DNA of 64,000 nucleotides from Dipylidium caninum (taxonomy: Eukaryota; Platyhelminthes; Cestoda; Cyclophyllidea; Dipylidiidae): assembly GCA_017562135.1 (NCBI GenBank), contig QEYB01000062.1, positions 124,001-188,000 of the forward strand. Direction: 5' to 3'. The notes under the pieces were generated by a model. It saw only the letters and a program-made list of their open reading frames with translations, was not told the origin of the DNA and did no database searches. Of the stretch, positions 11,131-21,601 are shown one piece after another. The first letter of the stretch is position 1, and each line of letters opens with the position of its first letter. A program made the position numbers and the translations under genes.

Positions 11131-13850
11131 CTAAAGGTAGCGTGAACAGGTCATCATACACCTTGCGAGTTTCCTTCTCAAAATTGCCGACTCGCTGGTT
11201 TCAGCTGAACCCCTACCAACACCACCGACGTCATAAAGAGGAGAAATCTCCTCCAAATGCGCAGTTCCACCAATATCATCCAATTCTCCTGCTTCCAGTA
11301 CTTCGCCAATACTTGTTGACACTATGGAAGCAATATCATCCATCGCTATGAGAATTCCCTCCAACTGATGGTTTTTAACGTTCTCCGATGGGGCGTCGGA
11401 ATCACCCAACATCGCTCTGGCCTTCCCAGTCATCTCTAAGAGGTGATGCAGTCTTCCAGGCATAGTTAGATAGTTCTCCACAGAGGTTGGCTGGCCAAAT
11501 TCATGCAGTTCTAATTCTATCTCCTGGATATACTCCTCAATTGCAGACATGATACGCTTAAATTCACTGGTATTACGTGTGTCCACTGCCTTAATCTCAT
11601 GCTGAGAGGTGTTCTCCGTAGATAAAATATTAACCGCCATCCTGTTTAGATCTGTAAAGGTTTTAATTTCTTTCATGACCTCGTCAAATTTCTCACGCGC
11701 CTCCGTTTCTCGAGGCTGGGCGTAGTGCGAGTAGGCCCTTCTCCTCGTCGGTTTGACAAATTCAGGGGACTTCATGACGCCGGCGTAGCCAGTAGATTTT
11801 ATCTCAACATCACTGGGCTCCATTTTTGCACCGAAGCTTCTTCTTTTTCCCGCATAACGAGGGTATGGTGGTGAGGCCCAAGGATGTCGCCGATGATCAC
11901 GGGACTCACGTCTGGCCAGATGTTTAAGGGTTTCGTAGTGTTCGACGGGCATGGAGTAATAATATCCCCCCAAACTGGGGCTTTGCTCGTGCAAACCTTT
12001 TCTTCCTGTCGGCAACCATTTGCGCGGCGAAGCAGAAAGATGACGTTGCCTTCGGCCCAGATCTTTTAGTATTGGATGGCGTCGGCGTTGAGTGGCTATC
12101 GTAAGTATGTTGTGTGTGTCATAGGGTTCATTCCAACTACCTTTCAGTAGATTTCCGTTTGGAAGATCTTCGTGGTAGCGTTCATCAGGTCTTGGGAATG
12201 CGTGGAAGGCAGGCCTTTGGTTGCCACTTCTGACCACGCTTTGGGACGGCCATCCTGAAGGTTTGCTCACAGCGCTACCATCAACGAGACCACCAGTGCC
12301 ATATTCCCGACTATACTTGGGACGCCTTTTCCAGAAATTCTTACGGCGTCTATGACTTCCATTTGATGAAAAACTTTTATGTGATAGCTTTTCAGCTGAG
12401 TAACTCTCTTGATTGTGCACGCGACTTGTATCGCGATGGGAGGGTGAAATCAACGAAGGGACATGCGACTCATCGTTGGAGGAGCGAGGAAATGGCAACA
12501 CGCCTTTCGTCGCAACTTTGCTGACATCTCTTTCGAGATTGCCATCGGAAAGATGCTCCTTGTCTGAATCGAGTCGGGGCTGCCCTACACCCGAACTTCC
12601 GTCCTCTCCTGCGTCAAAAACAGGTTTCCCCCGGCTCGTCTGTTGCTGTACTTCTTCACTCACATCCGTCGCAATCTCATTAGATTGATTAGAAATGTAG
12701 GAGTCAATGAGGCCTTGAATCTTCATGGCAGCTTCAGACCTTTCCTTCTCAGTTAATTCGTCTGGTCGTTCTGAGTCCAAATCGACTTTGGTGGCGGTCG
12801 AACTTCTTTCGTATTTAGATATTTGTCTTTTTTTATTGTCCAACCCCTGAGCGTTCTGGAAATTAAAAAATAAAAAAACTCAGGCACCCAATGAATTCAT
12901 GCGACAGTGCGATTCCCATAAGGTAACGTTCTGAAAAAGACAAATAGGCAAAAGAAAGTGGTTTCACAGCTCTCTGCAGCCTGGCGACATTGCGCCTTTT
13001 CCCAAATTATTTTATCTTCAACTAACTCATGTTCACCCTCCGATCTGCTTCACCTAACTTCCAAAAAATGCTGAGAGACGAGTCTCATGCACGCGACACA
13101 AGTGGTTCTGCTGGCGAAGAGGTAGAAGGGCAACCTGAGTTAACGCTGTTTGACCTCGAAAGAAGAAGTTTCTCACACTGTTAATTACGGCTAATGTGGA
13201 TGAAGTAAAGTCTGCTGCGGCAGTACACAGTGGCGGTCGCCTCACGACAAGTTGCTCTTTGTAAAACTAATAACGTCAACTTACCTTCTGGTAAACTGAG
13301 TCACAGTAATCCAAAATGTCCTGGTCAGGCTTAGCAAAGTAGCGACATCCACCCTTCCTGCACAAAGCCGCACCGTTTGCACACTTGCATTCCCGACAGC
13401 CATCGTTAAAGCTGGAGAACAAAACCACCCCTCTTTAGTTAAGTATGAAAGTTTTTTCTTCAAGGATGAGAAGAAGCATCGAAAATAACCAATATCGACT
13501 TGTCTGAGTAGATTGAACTTACTCCTGTTCGAAACACGGAAATACAGTGAGCGAAAAAAGCATCTTAAACAACTTTTCCCTTGAACGTGCACAGACAGAA
13601 GGCAAACGTAAAACCAGTGGCCGAGTAGAGATGAGCCTCCACTCGAGACGGACAAAAGTGGTGTGCTACGCTCATTCCGGACAGACACACCAACTTACGT
13701 GAACTCATTCGGTTTGTCCCTGCAGTATTGGCGGTATTCGCTGATGCACTGAACCTCCACCCTGTCCTCCACACCGCTGATCGAGGCCGCAAGCCCTCCT
13801 GTGGATAGACAGACCGCGGCAAAGAGAACAACCCTCCACTCACTACTCAT
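11131..13850 (-). CDS. Secreted protein: signal peptide, pacifastin-like Cys module, long disordered tail
   Basis: Exons on the minus strand are 13850-13699, 13411-13285 and 12855-11131; they join in phase to 667 residues. Residues 1-22 form a signal peptide (RVVLFAAVCLSTGGLAAS). The next part has eight Cys at 35, 43, 56, 59, 61, 68, 73 and 87. The spacing C43-x12-C56-x2-C59-x-C61-x6-C68-x4-C73 with Gly64 fits the pacifastin light-chain inhibitor pattern (C-x9-12-C-N-x-C-x-C-x2-3-G-x3-6-C-T-x3-C), except that Asn after the second Cys and Thr after the fifth are Arg here. C35 and C87 could form an extra bridge. A VWC-like fold is the alternative. Residues 94-667 come from one exon, are hydrophilic and Arg/Ser/His-rich, and match no domain I know. 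The terminal stop is taken from the open frame; a further 3' exon cannot be excluded. Function as a protease inhibitor is inference. Confidence 0.72.
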
Positions 13851-15484
13851 TTACGAACGAAACTTGAATAGTAGCGGACAGCACGGGTTTTATGCTTTTG
13901 GTGCCGTTGTAAATCAGTGCAACGCCCATTCTACCTGTTGAAAGGAGTTTCAACCCAAGTTTATGGGAATGCGGGTGGTCACATTCTCGCAGAATTGGCT
14001 TCATTTCATTAACCGGTTCAACTAGTCGTGTTTCTTTATGCATTTCCTCACAACTTCACGGACACGTAAGCGGAGATACTTGGAAAATCATGAGACCTTG
14101 TCCCTCCAAATTTGTACTTCCGTGGTGAAATAAAAGAAAATATATTAAAAACGCTATATTTAAGAAGCTATAAGACTTTTTTGAAATTTGGCCTTACCTG
14201 TAAACTTCCCAAATATGTCGGATTCCTGCACATCTCCAGAAAGAAACGATCGCAGTGGTGACCTGGTATGCGTTCCACCCACCGCTACATCGCGATTCAC
14301 TTTAGAACTAATCTCAGCCGGGTAGTGAAGAAACTTGCTCCTTTGTCTTACATTGTTTGCGCCCTCGAAGAATGTTTTCAAGATGTTTTTCTGGGTTTCT
14401 CCTTACGAAACAACTGAACTCACGCAGTACTTGATAATATCGCGTCGAGGCTTTTGGCAGTTGTCTCAATTCATCAGCTCTTAATTTTAACATTTTCGGA
14501 CATTATATAATTAGGAAGTTTAATACGGTACTTCGGGTGCATTTGCAGATGTTTGCGGATAAATAAACTCACGAGGGCATCGACGCAAATGAAGTCACTA
14601 AAACTGTCGAGCCGATGGTGCTAAGCAACCGCAATTCATGTTCAGTTTTGCTCAGCACCATCAAAAAGCCTAGTACAAGATCTTAACGAGAGGCTGATAT
14701 ACATAATAGTAAGTAAAAAATTAAAGGGTTAGTGGGGCCTCGTCGCAGTGAATCGAAGTAGACAGAGACATTTGGCTGTGAATCACCCCCTGTACACATT
14801 TCTATTTTTGGCTATGAGAACCAATTTATGGCAGTAAACGATCCACTTCTATGATTTGTTAGAACATCGCGGTCCACTATCGCGATAAAACATGTAAAAT
14901 AACCAAGTTGATACGAGTGTTGATTGGTAAACGGCTAATAAGAGGAAAGCGTATAAATTTGAGATAAATTGTGATTTAATTGCTGGGATTAGTTGGAAAG
15001 TTGTTGCGGGAAATCCTGACGAAATCAAATAATTAAGTAAAGCGCGAATGCGCATATTATTTGCAGTTTGTTTCGTTTAGACGCGATTTGGTTTTTCGAG
15101 GTTAAAGGAGTACAAACAACCAAGGTGAGGCTCTAGGCAGTCGACGATATGCCGAGCTAGCGGCGAAGAGCCAAATATGGAGAAATTGTGCCACAATATT
15201 AATTAAATTAAAGGAACGTATGCGATTATTTTAGAAACAACTTTATGTATATCGAGAAGGATATGGTATGTCAATCAAAACATTGAAAGAAAAATTAAAA
15301 GAAAAGGCAAAATCAGAAATTAGCGCACCAAACTTGAAGTGGATAAATAATAAGCTATTGATATAATTTCAGCAGCAACATTTTGTCAGCTAGCGTACAA
15401 ATGTTCCAGAATTCAGTAAAAAACTGTCGAGGAATAATTGGTGATCGAGAAAAAAATTATTTAGCGACTAACTTCATAACCAAG
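13851..15484. other. 5' flank of the pacifastin-module gene; no gene seen
   Basis: AT-rich sequence holding the presumed promoter of the minus-strand gene that starts at 13850 and the left flank of the inverted duplication. No exon is supported. Confidence 0.45.
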
Positions 15485-15485
15485 C

Positions 15486-15881
15486 GTGTATATGATGTCA
15501 GCTATTCCGAAAACGGAGAACCCCGAGACATTTCCCACGGGGAGGAAACGCAAATCTAAGATGTCACGCTTAGTGCCATCAATTTTGCCTCCTGCTACCG
15601 CCACGCCACCGACACCTAATGCCTACTCGCTGGCACAACACCTTGCCGCCTTGCATCAGCCCACTGATGCTGCTCATCATCATCAGCAAAACCAACTCTT
15701 CGAGCACTACAAGCAGCAGCAGCAGCAACAGGCCGTCGCGGCAGCGGCTGCAGCGATGCTGTTGCAACAACAGCAACAGCATCAATTACAACTACAGCAG
15801 CATCTGCAGGCCGTCTACGCCGCAGCTCTCCAGCAACAACATCAGCTTCTGCAACAACAAAACCCAGATGGAAAGCAGTGA
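15486..15881 (+). CDS. Chimeric polyQ/polyA ORF formed on the left arm of an inverted duplication
   Basis: A 131-residue frame. From about 15573 onward it is a copy of the last exon of the MBD-type gene on the opposite strand near 26.4-26.7 kb (shared VPSILPPATATPPT, SLAQHLAALH, Q6-AVAAAAAAM). It lacks about 11 codons present there (from QALLASAG) and ends with the same NPDGKQ stop. The first ~29 residues are not shared: they supply an ATG and a basic segment GRKRKSKMSR that resembles a nuclear localisation signal. This could be a new chimeric gene, an exon of an unseen gene, or a dead duplicate fragment. Nothing here shows that it is transcribed. Confidence 0.35.
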   Translation: MYMMSAIPKTENPETFPTGRKRKSKMSRLVPSILPPATATPPTPNAYSLAQHLAALHQPTDAAHHHQQNQLFEHYKQQQQQQAVAAAAAAMLLQQQQQHQLQLQQHLQAVYAAALQQQHQLLQQQNPDGKQ

Positions 15882-17400
15882 GACAAGGTCAGCGGAAGAA
15901 AAAGCATTTGACCCGCCTCCATACATTGTTTCATCTTCATTCGATATCACCACCACTCCACCACTTCCTGAGCTTCGTGCCTTTTCTTCTGTGAAGGGGT
16001 AAAGGCGGTGCCGGTTGCCTCATTGCTCATGCGATCTGCCTCGAATAGCATCTTAAACTTGGGAGCGGTGATGCTAGGCCTTCGCAACGAAGCAGACCCC
16101 TCCGGTTGCTGGTTCACTAATTGCTTGTGCGACTTGTCGCGCGCCATGCGTGACTTTGTTGTTTGTTTTCTCCCTTTTCGCAGGGTGTACAAGTGGAAAT
16201 GGTGCGATTAGTATGGGGTGAAGATCGCCACCTGTTTTGCTATGCTCCTAATGGAACAAAAGGGAATTAGTAGACTTCGGTTAAGAGAGGCACACGGTGG
16301 CCTCCGGTTTGGAGGCGATCGTGTCAGGACAACTGGTGGGTGGGCTGGGAGGGGTCGCGCCCCCGGGATGTCGGAGTAGGGTCTGTGTGCTGTCAGGACG
16401 AAGCTGGACTCATTTCCTACGCGTCAGCGAGGCCACTCATTGGGACTGGTCATCCTACTCCGACCAGAGTTGAATAGGTAGCAACTCAACAACGTCGAGT
16501 TCCACTCGGTCACGGAGGCGCACTCGTGCCATTCTGTGTGCTTCGGAGGGGCACGTCGACGCAGAACCAGTAAGAGTTTAGTACGTGCGTCTCCGCGGTG
16601 GTTTCTGAAGTGGGGCGCAGGCGAATGTTCGCGGAGACACCTGACAGGAACCGCATCTCTTTTATTTTGAACCTTCTTCCACTCATTTCGAGCACGAGCA
16701 AATCTCGTTTGGTCCTCGCCAGCATCGGTTCTGCTTTCCTCATGCACAACCCGCACCTAATATGGCGTGGTCGACGCCGGCTGCGGTCCGAGCCCGCCAG
16801 GCCAACCGAAACTTCACCCATGTCTCGCGACACGAGGCGTTGGCGCTCAGTCAGCGAGTCGATTGGACCGATTCCCCTTTCCCTTGGGCAAGCTTGGTTC
16901 ACTGCCACTTGAGGCGTGGCCTACTACTCCCCCCACCCTCCACTGAAGTGTTGGGAGTGCGCTGCTTCACCACACTCTGTTGAAGGCTCTTTCGTTGTGC
17001 GGCATCGCTTCGATCAGCGCCACGGGAACTACATTTGCCTTGCTGACATTTCCCCAACTAGACGATGCAGTCCGTTCAACGCACGCCAAAGTGTTCTCGT
17101 CCACCGGGTTCACGTTTGTGCTGACCACTAAAGTCCCTCTGCAGTGGTCAAGTGTAGTGGTGCCTCGAGGCGGCCCGTTGCACAACCGGAGGTAGCGACA
17201 GGGACCGTGTGTCTACTCCAAAGCAGCAGTTCGCTCTCGATCGTCGACTACTCCGCGTGCTCCGAGCCATCGCTTCATCCACAACAGGCCTTAAGCATCC
17301 GAGGACTGATCGCTTCCAAGTAGGTGTTGGGACCAGGTCGACGACGCTATGCGCACCGATACTGCAGGTCGCCGTCTACTTCAAGACTGAATCTATCGCG
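15573..17400 (+). repeat. Left arm of ~1.8 kb inverted duplication
   Basis: This stretch matches the reverse complement of about 24885-26733, by eye at clearly above 90% over most of its length, with small indels. The match covers part of a coding exon (polyQ/polyA), its stop and about 1.5 kb of downstream sequence. The sharp edge lies within coding sequence at 15573; the other edge fades near 17400. Several open frames in the non-coding part (e.g. 16598-16912) are preserved in both arms but look incidental. Confidence 0.9.
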
Positions 17401-17813
17401 TCTCATCCAAAGCGCCCTGACAAACCATAGGTTGAGACCGAAACGCCAAATGAGATCAAGTGCCATCACGGGAGTGACATCCACCAGCAAATGCGGACTA
17501 GAAATAAGCAGAACGAGAACTTAGGTTGGTATAGCAGTGAGCGCACCTCATCCCCGTTCTCACGAAATGAAGCCACCCATTCGCAAAACAAACCAATGCA
17601 TGCCAAGCCCAATAAAAATAGATTAGTCCTTGTGGGACAGATGCTCACCAGCTTCACAAACTCAAACACTTGAATACATCTAATATTGCAGAGAAAACTA
17701 GCGCGATAAATTGCCCTCGAAGAAAAAACAACCTCCACATTAGCCATAACCCGAAATGTAACAAAAATACCCTCTTAAATTTACACCATTTCAACGCTTG
17801 TATTTAAGGCAAG
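17401..17813. other. Spacer between duplication arm and RPL19 3' end
   Basis: Short intergenic stretch; the distal part is the 3' UTR side of the minus-strand RPL19. No coding signal was seen. Confidence 0.4.
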
Positions 17814-19002
17814 TTATTTCTTTTTTGCTGGCTTTGCTTTTGTCGCAGTTTGAGCCGTCGGTAATTTGGGCGGAGGTGCAGGAGTTTTTGAACTCTTGGC
17901 AATGGGTACTGCTTTAGCCGGCTTCGACGACTCAGCCTTAGGGGCAGAAGGTTTTGATTCAACGACCTTGGGTTCAGCCTTAAATGAGTCCGATTTCGTG
18001 GGTTCAGCTTTTGGCGGGATCGTCTTTTTAGAACCAATCTTCGATGTTTCCGCCTTCAGAGTTTCAGCTCTCGGTACTTCTGCTTTCTTACCGCCGTCTG
18101 TCGTACCAGGTTTCTTCATGTCTGATTTCTTGGGCTCAGCTTTCGGGGCTTCTTGTTTCTTAGGCTCAGGCTTTGATTCCAATACCTTTGTTTCGGTCTT
18201 TGGCGTCTCCGCTTTTTTACTATCTCCTTTTGAAACTTCAGCCTTCTTGGTTTGCGGGGCTACTCGCGAAGCTTCAGCTTTGGCCGGCTCCTTCCCCAGT
18301 TTCGCAGTTGCTTGAGTGATAGCTGGCGTAACGCCCAACAGCAATTTTTTCCTGCGTTCAACAAGGCGTTCTTCCCGGCGAATCTTTGCCTCGCGTTTGC
18401 GCTGACGCATCGCCTCAGCTTGATCACTCAGCTGCTTGGCTCGAAGACGCTCAGACTTTTTTTTGTGGATATGGTCGATAAGTATACGTTTATTCTTGAA
18501 TATGTTACCCTTGCATTGCTGGTACAAATGATGGTATCTAAGAAGAAAACAAAACTGTGGAAACCCACGACACTTACAAGTGTTTGTCGATTTTATGAGA
18601 GGCCCTATAACGCTTGAGAAGCCGACGCAAGACGCGCATTCTTCGCATCCACAAAACTTTTTGCGGCATACGCGCATCAGCAGTACCCTTTCTCTTTCCG
18701 ATACCGGTGTGTCGCCCGAGGCGTCGGGCGATAAGTTGGCGCCTGGCACGTGAACGTGAATGCACAGTTACGGGCTTCCTGATTATCAAGTTGTCTTTAT
18801 ACAACTTCCTAATAAGTTTCCTCGAGTTAGCCGACGCGATCGTCGAGTTTTCGTTGGGATCCAGCCAAATTTTCTTCTGGCCGCACCCCAGCACGGCGGC
18901 TGCGAGGCGTTTTTGACATCGTAATTGACTACAAGAGTGCACAATAGTAGTGGGTTACAGGAAAAAGCAATAAAAGCACACATAGCGCGAACCACACCTC
19001 AT
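17814..19002 (-). CDS. RPL19: 60S ribosomal protein L19 (eL19) with long Lys/Ala/Pro C-terminal tail
   Basis: Component of the large cytosolic ribosomal subunit. Exons on the minus strand are 19002-18998 (only ATG AG), 18928-18578 and 18537-17814; introns are 69 and 40 nt. The tiny first exon restores the conserved start and the phases give 359 residues. Residues 1-187 are canonical eL19: [73 protein letters not shown] and the basic [11 protein letters not shown] helix. Vertebrate eL19 ends near residue 196; here about 170 more residues follow, made of degenerate K-x-E/x-A/P repeats (KKAEVP, KAEPKK, KSETP-like), resembling histone H1 tails. The tail is continuous with the core in one exon, so it is not an annotation fusion. 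It starts head to head with CHEK2. Identity is very secure; any role of the tail is unknown. Confidence 0.97.
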
Positions 19003-19559
19003 GCCGCCCTACGTACTCGCGAGCGCTACAAAACTGGGGACGCTTCAAACAACACAGAATTTCAATTACAAGTGTACAAAATTTCTACAAATTTCAAAAT
19101 CCAAACTTTAGTCTTAGGATAGAATTTAAAATTTACGTATTAACAATAGCAGAGTTGTTTGGCAAATGCGGAAAGTGAGGTTTTTAGCAACTTGTGAGTT
19201 CAACAAAAACCCAACAAAAGACAGATGAAAATAAAAATCTTAAAATTGCTTATTTTGATTCCTTGTGAAAGATTATTATTTTTTTCGGAATGCTCCGACA
19301 AAATAAACGTATAATATAAGCAACCCAAATTTGGCGCTTTTTCACCACTGTTTTATTTTGGTCCCGTGGTCAGGAAAATCCCCGTTAAAAACGATGTTTG
19401 TTATTATTATTTTAAAAATGTCTGAAATGATCCTGCACATTTTATATTTTGGTTATAATTATTGCTCTTGACCTTGTGCACACATTCATTTTTTACATAT
19501 TTTCAGCCCGATTTTCGTCGCTCGCATCGTTTCACGTCGCTTTTCGTGTGCGCGAAACA
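19003..19559. promoter_or_regulatory. Shared 557-bp divergent promoter region of RPL19 and CHEK2
   Basis: The start codons of RPL19 (minus) and CHEK2 (plus) are separated by 557 bp, so both promoters must lie here or overlap. A 5' UTR intron for CHEK2 is possible, because a pyrimidine-rich stretch ending TTTTCAG sits about 55 bp before its ATG (a possible cis- or spliced-leader acceptor). No specific transcription-factor site can be claimed. Confidence 0.5.
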
Positions 19560-21601
19560 ATGTCTGAACTGCCTCAGACTCAAGAAGTCGGTGATGTATC
19601 AACATTGGACGGAAATTCTCAGGTCATAAGCCAGATTTGGGGCGGACTCTTCCCTCTAAAGAAGAATATGCCCTCTCTCCGTATATTCTACTTCTCTTAT
19701 TCTTCACTTTTAGGCATGTCAAAAGAATCTTACACTGTCGGCAGAGAAGGTAGCTGTGATATTGTACTTACTACGGAAATGTTCACGCACGGCACGCACT
19801 TGAACGTTGTTAGCAAAATACATTTCCGCATTTCTCGAGTACGTTAACGTTTGAAATGGTAACTTTTCTAGGAAAGCACGAACGTTAGCCCTCAGGTCTT
19901 TATATATGATTTAAGCACTAATGGTACCTTTGTTAACGGCAAGAAAATTGGTACTTAGCATTTGCTTTATTATACTTTTAGGCAAGGGACATCGACAGCC
20001 TTTATCTAATAATGATGAAATTTCAATCGCGACCCAAAATTGCAAATGTCGGTTTACAACCAGTCCTTATTGCTTTCTTTAGGCTTCATGTTCACGGACA
20101 CATTATCGAGTGAATATCCCCCAGAAGTGTCCTCGAAATACACCATCTGTCGATCTCTTGGGAGGTTTGTATTTCTTGCGTGATTTTAGTCTTAGGGGCG
20201 CATGTGGCGAAGTTCGTGTTGCTTACTCGCGGGAAACGTGTTTGCAATACGCAATAAAGATTGTTTCGAAGAAGACATTTTCGTCTCTGTATCGCTCTCG
20301 CTTCGGGAACCGAGAATTGACGGAAGTTGAAATTCTGAAAAAACTGAACTACGTTGGTTTGATAATCTAATTAGTTTGGTTGTTTGTGTTCATTATCTTT
20401 ACATGTTCTTTTACCCCACAGCCATGCATTGTGAAAATAAATGAAGTCATTGAAACCGAGGAAACTTTATATATTGTCCTCGAATTGTAAGTAGTCTAGT
20501 CTAATTTATCTCTTTAGAGTTGAGGGTGGAGAATTGTTTGATCGAATCCTCAGTAGAGGTCATTTACAGGAGGATGATACGAAATTTTTTTTCCTGCAGA
20601 TGGTACTGGCGACAAAAGTATGTTCGTTTTTCTGTATTTTATTTTCTAGTACCTTCATGATAATGACATAACACACAGGGATCTGAAGCCTGAAAATATA
20701 CTTTTATCTGGAAACTCAAATAGGTGTCTTATTAAGGTTACTGATTTTGGCCTATCCAAAATTGTCAATGACAATACGATGCTCCGAACCTTTTGTGGAA
20801 CCCCTACATATTTGGCGCCGGAGGTGTTACTGACGGCTGGCAACGGTGCCTATACTTCTTTAATCGACGTCTGGTCCCTAGGAGTTATTTTATACGTTTG
20901 GTGAGTTTTGAATTAGCTACAATATAGTCTATTCTCTTAAATTAATTTTTTATTGTGATCTTGACAGTCTTGTTGGATATCCCCCCTTTACCGATGAGCG
21001 CAAGGACTGTGATTTGAAAACACAGATTACCAATGGGCTTTATGACTTTCCCGAAATTTACTGGCGAGGAGTAAGTGAACCAGCAAAGGATCTTGTCAAA
21101 AGGCTTATGTGTGTTAACCCCGCTGAACGCATTACACTTGAGGTAGGTATTTGCGATGCAAACTGAAGTTTTATTTCATAGCAATACCTAATCCCCTATT
21201 TTGATATTTAGGAGACTCTGCTCCACCCATGGTTGTCTGATCAGACCATACGCAACCAGGTAGCTGACCTCATGAAAACGGCTGGTTATCCTGACCTTGT
21301 GGATGATGTTCTGCATCCCCATAATCTCGTTTCTCGTGTCACTAATAATGGTTCTACACCAGAGATGTTGAGTACAGAAGTAAACGACTTGAACGGTACT
21401 GAAGGCAATCAGGATGTGTTTGGCACGGTGTGTATCTGTTCCTGTTTAAATTTGCGCTTCTCCTTATGCATGTTAGTTCAATTTCAAGGCAATTACTTTT
21501 GATTGGTTTGCTTTCGTTTTCAGTTTGCGACAAGGAAAAGGTCAGCTGAAGGTATGGATACCGAGGAGTGCCAACCTGATTCCAAGAGATTTGCATTTTA
21601 A
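19560..21601 (+). CDS. CHEK2: Checkpoint kinase 2 (FHA + Ser/Thr kinase)
   Basis: Nuclear DNA-damage kinase activated by ATM. Twelve exons: 19560-19680, 19714-19838, 19872-19950, 19982-20047, 20083-20164, 20196-20352, 20422-20486, 20518-20617, 20650-20900, 20968-21142, 21212-21427, 21524-21601. They sum to 1,515 nt in open frame, 504 residues (human 543). The N-terminus has a miniature SQ/TQ cluster (T7Q, S20Q, S24Q). The FHA domain shows [22 protein letters not shown] and TNGTFVNG. The kinase shows [30 protein letters not shown], the T-loop [13 protein letters not shown] with both activation-loop Thr, and HPWL; the tail ends in a basic RKRS..KRFAF nuclear signal. Introns 1-5, 7 and 8 are 31-35 nt; the others are 67-96 nt. 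For exon 6 I chose the second AG (31-nt intron), because it restores the glycine loop. No lesion was seen. Confidence 0.97.

Noticed and set aside
15619..16002. 127-codon frame overlapping the polyQ ORF in another phase
   Set aside because: The repeat tract stays open in several frames; the polyQ/polyA frame is the one shared in phase with the upstream exons of the source gene.
20110..20370. Continuous frame through CHEK2 exons 5-6 without an intron
   Set aside because: It gives the wrong frame for exon 5 and breaks the glycine loop; a 31-nt GT..AG intron restores the conserved sequence. The first AG (25-nt intron) adds two residues to the loop, so the second was preferred.
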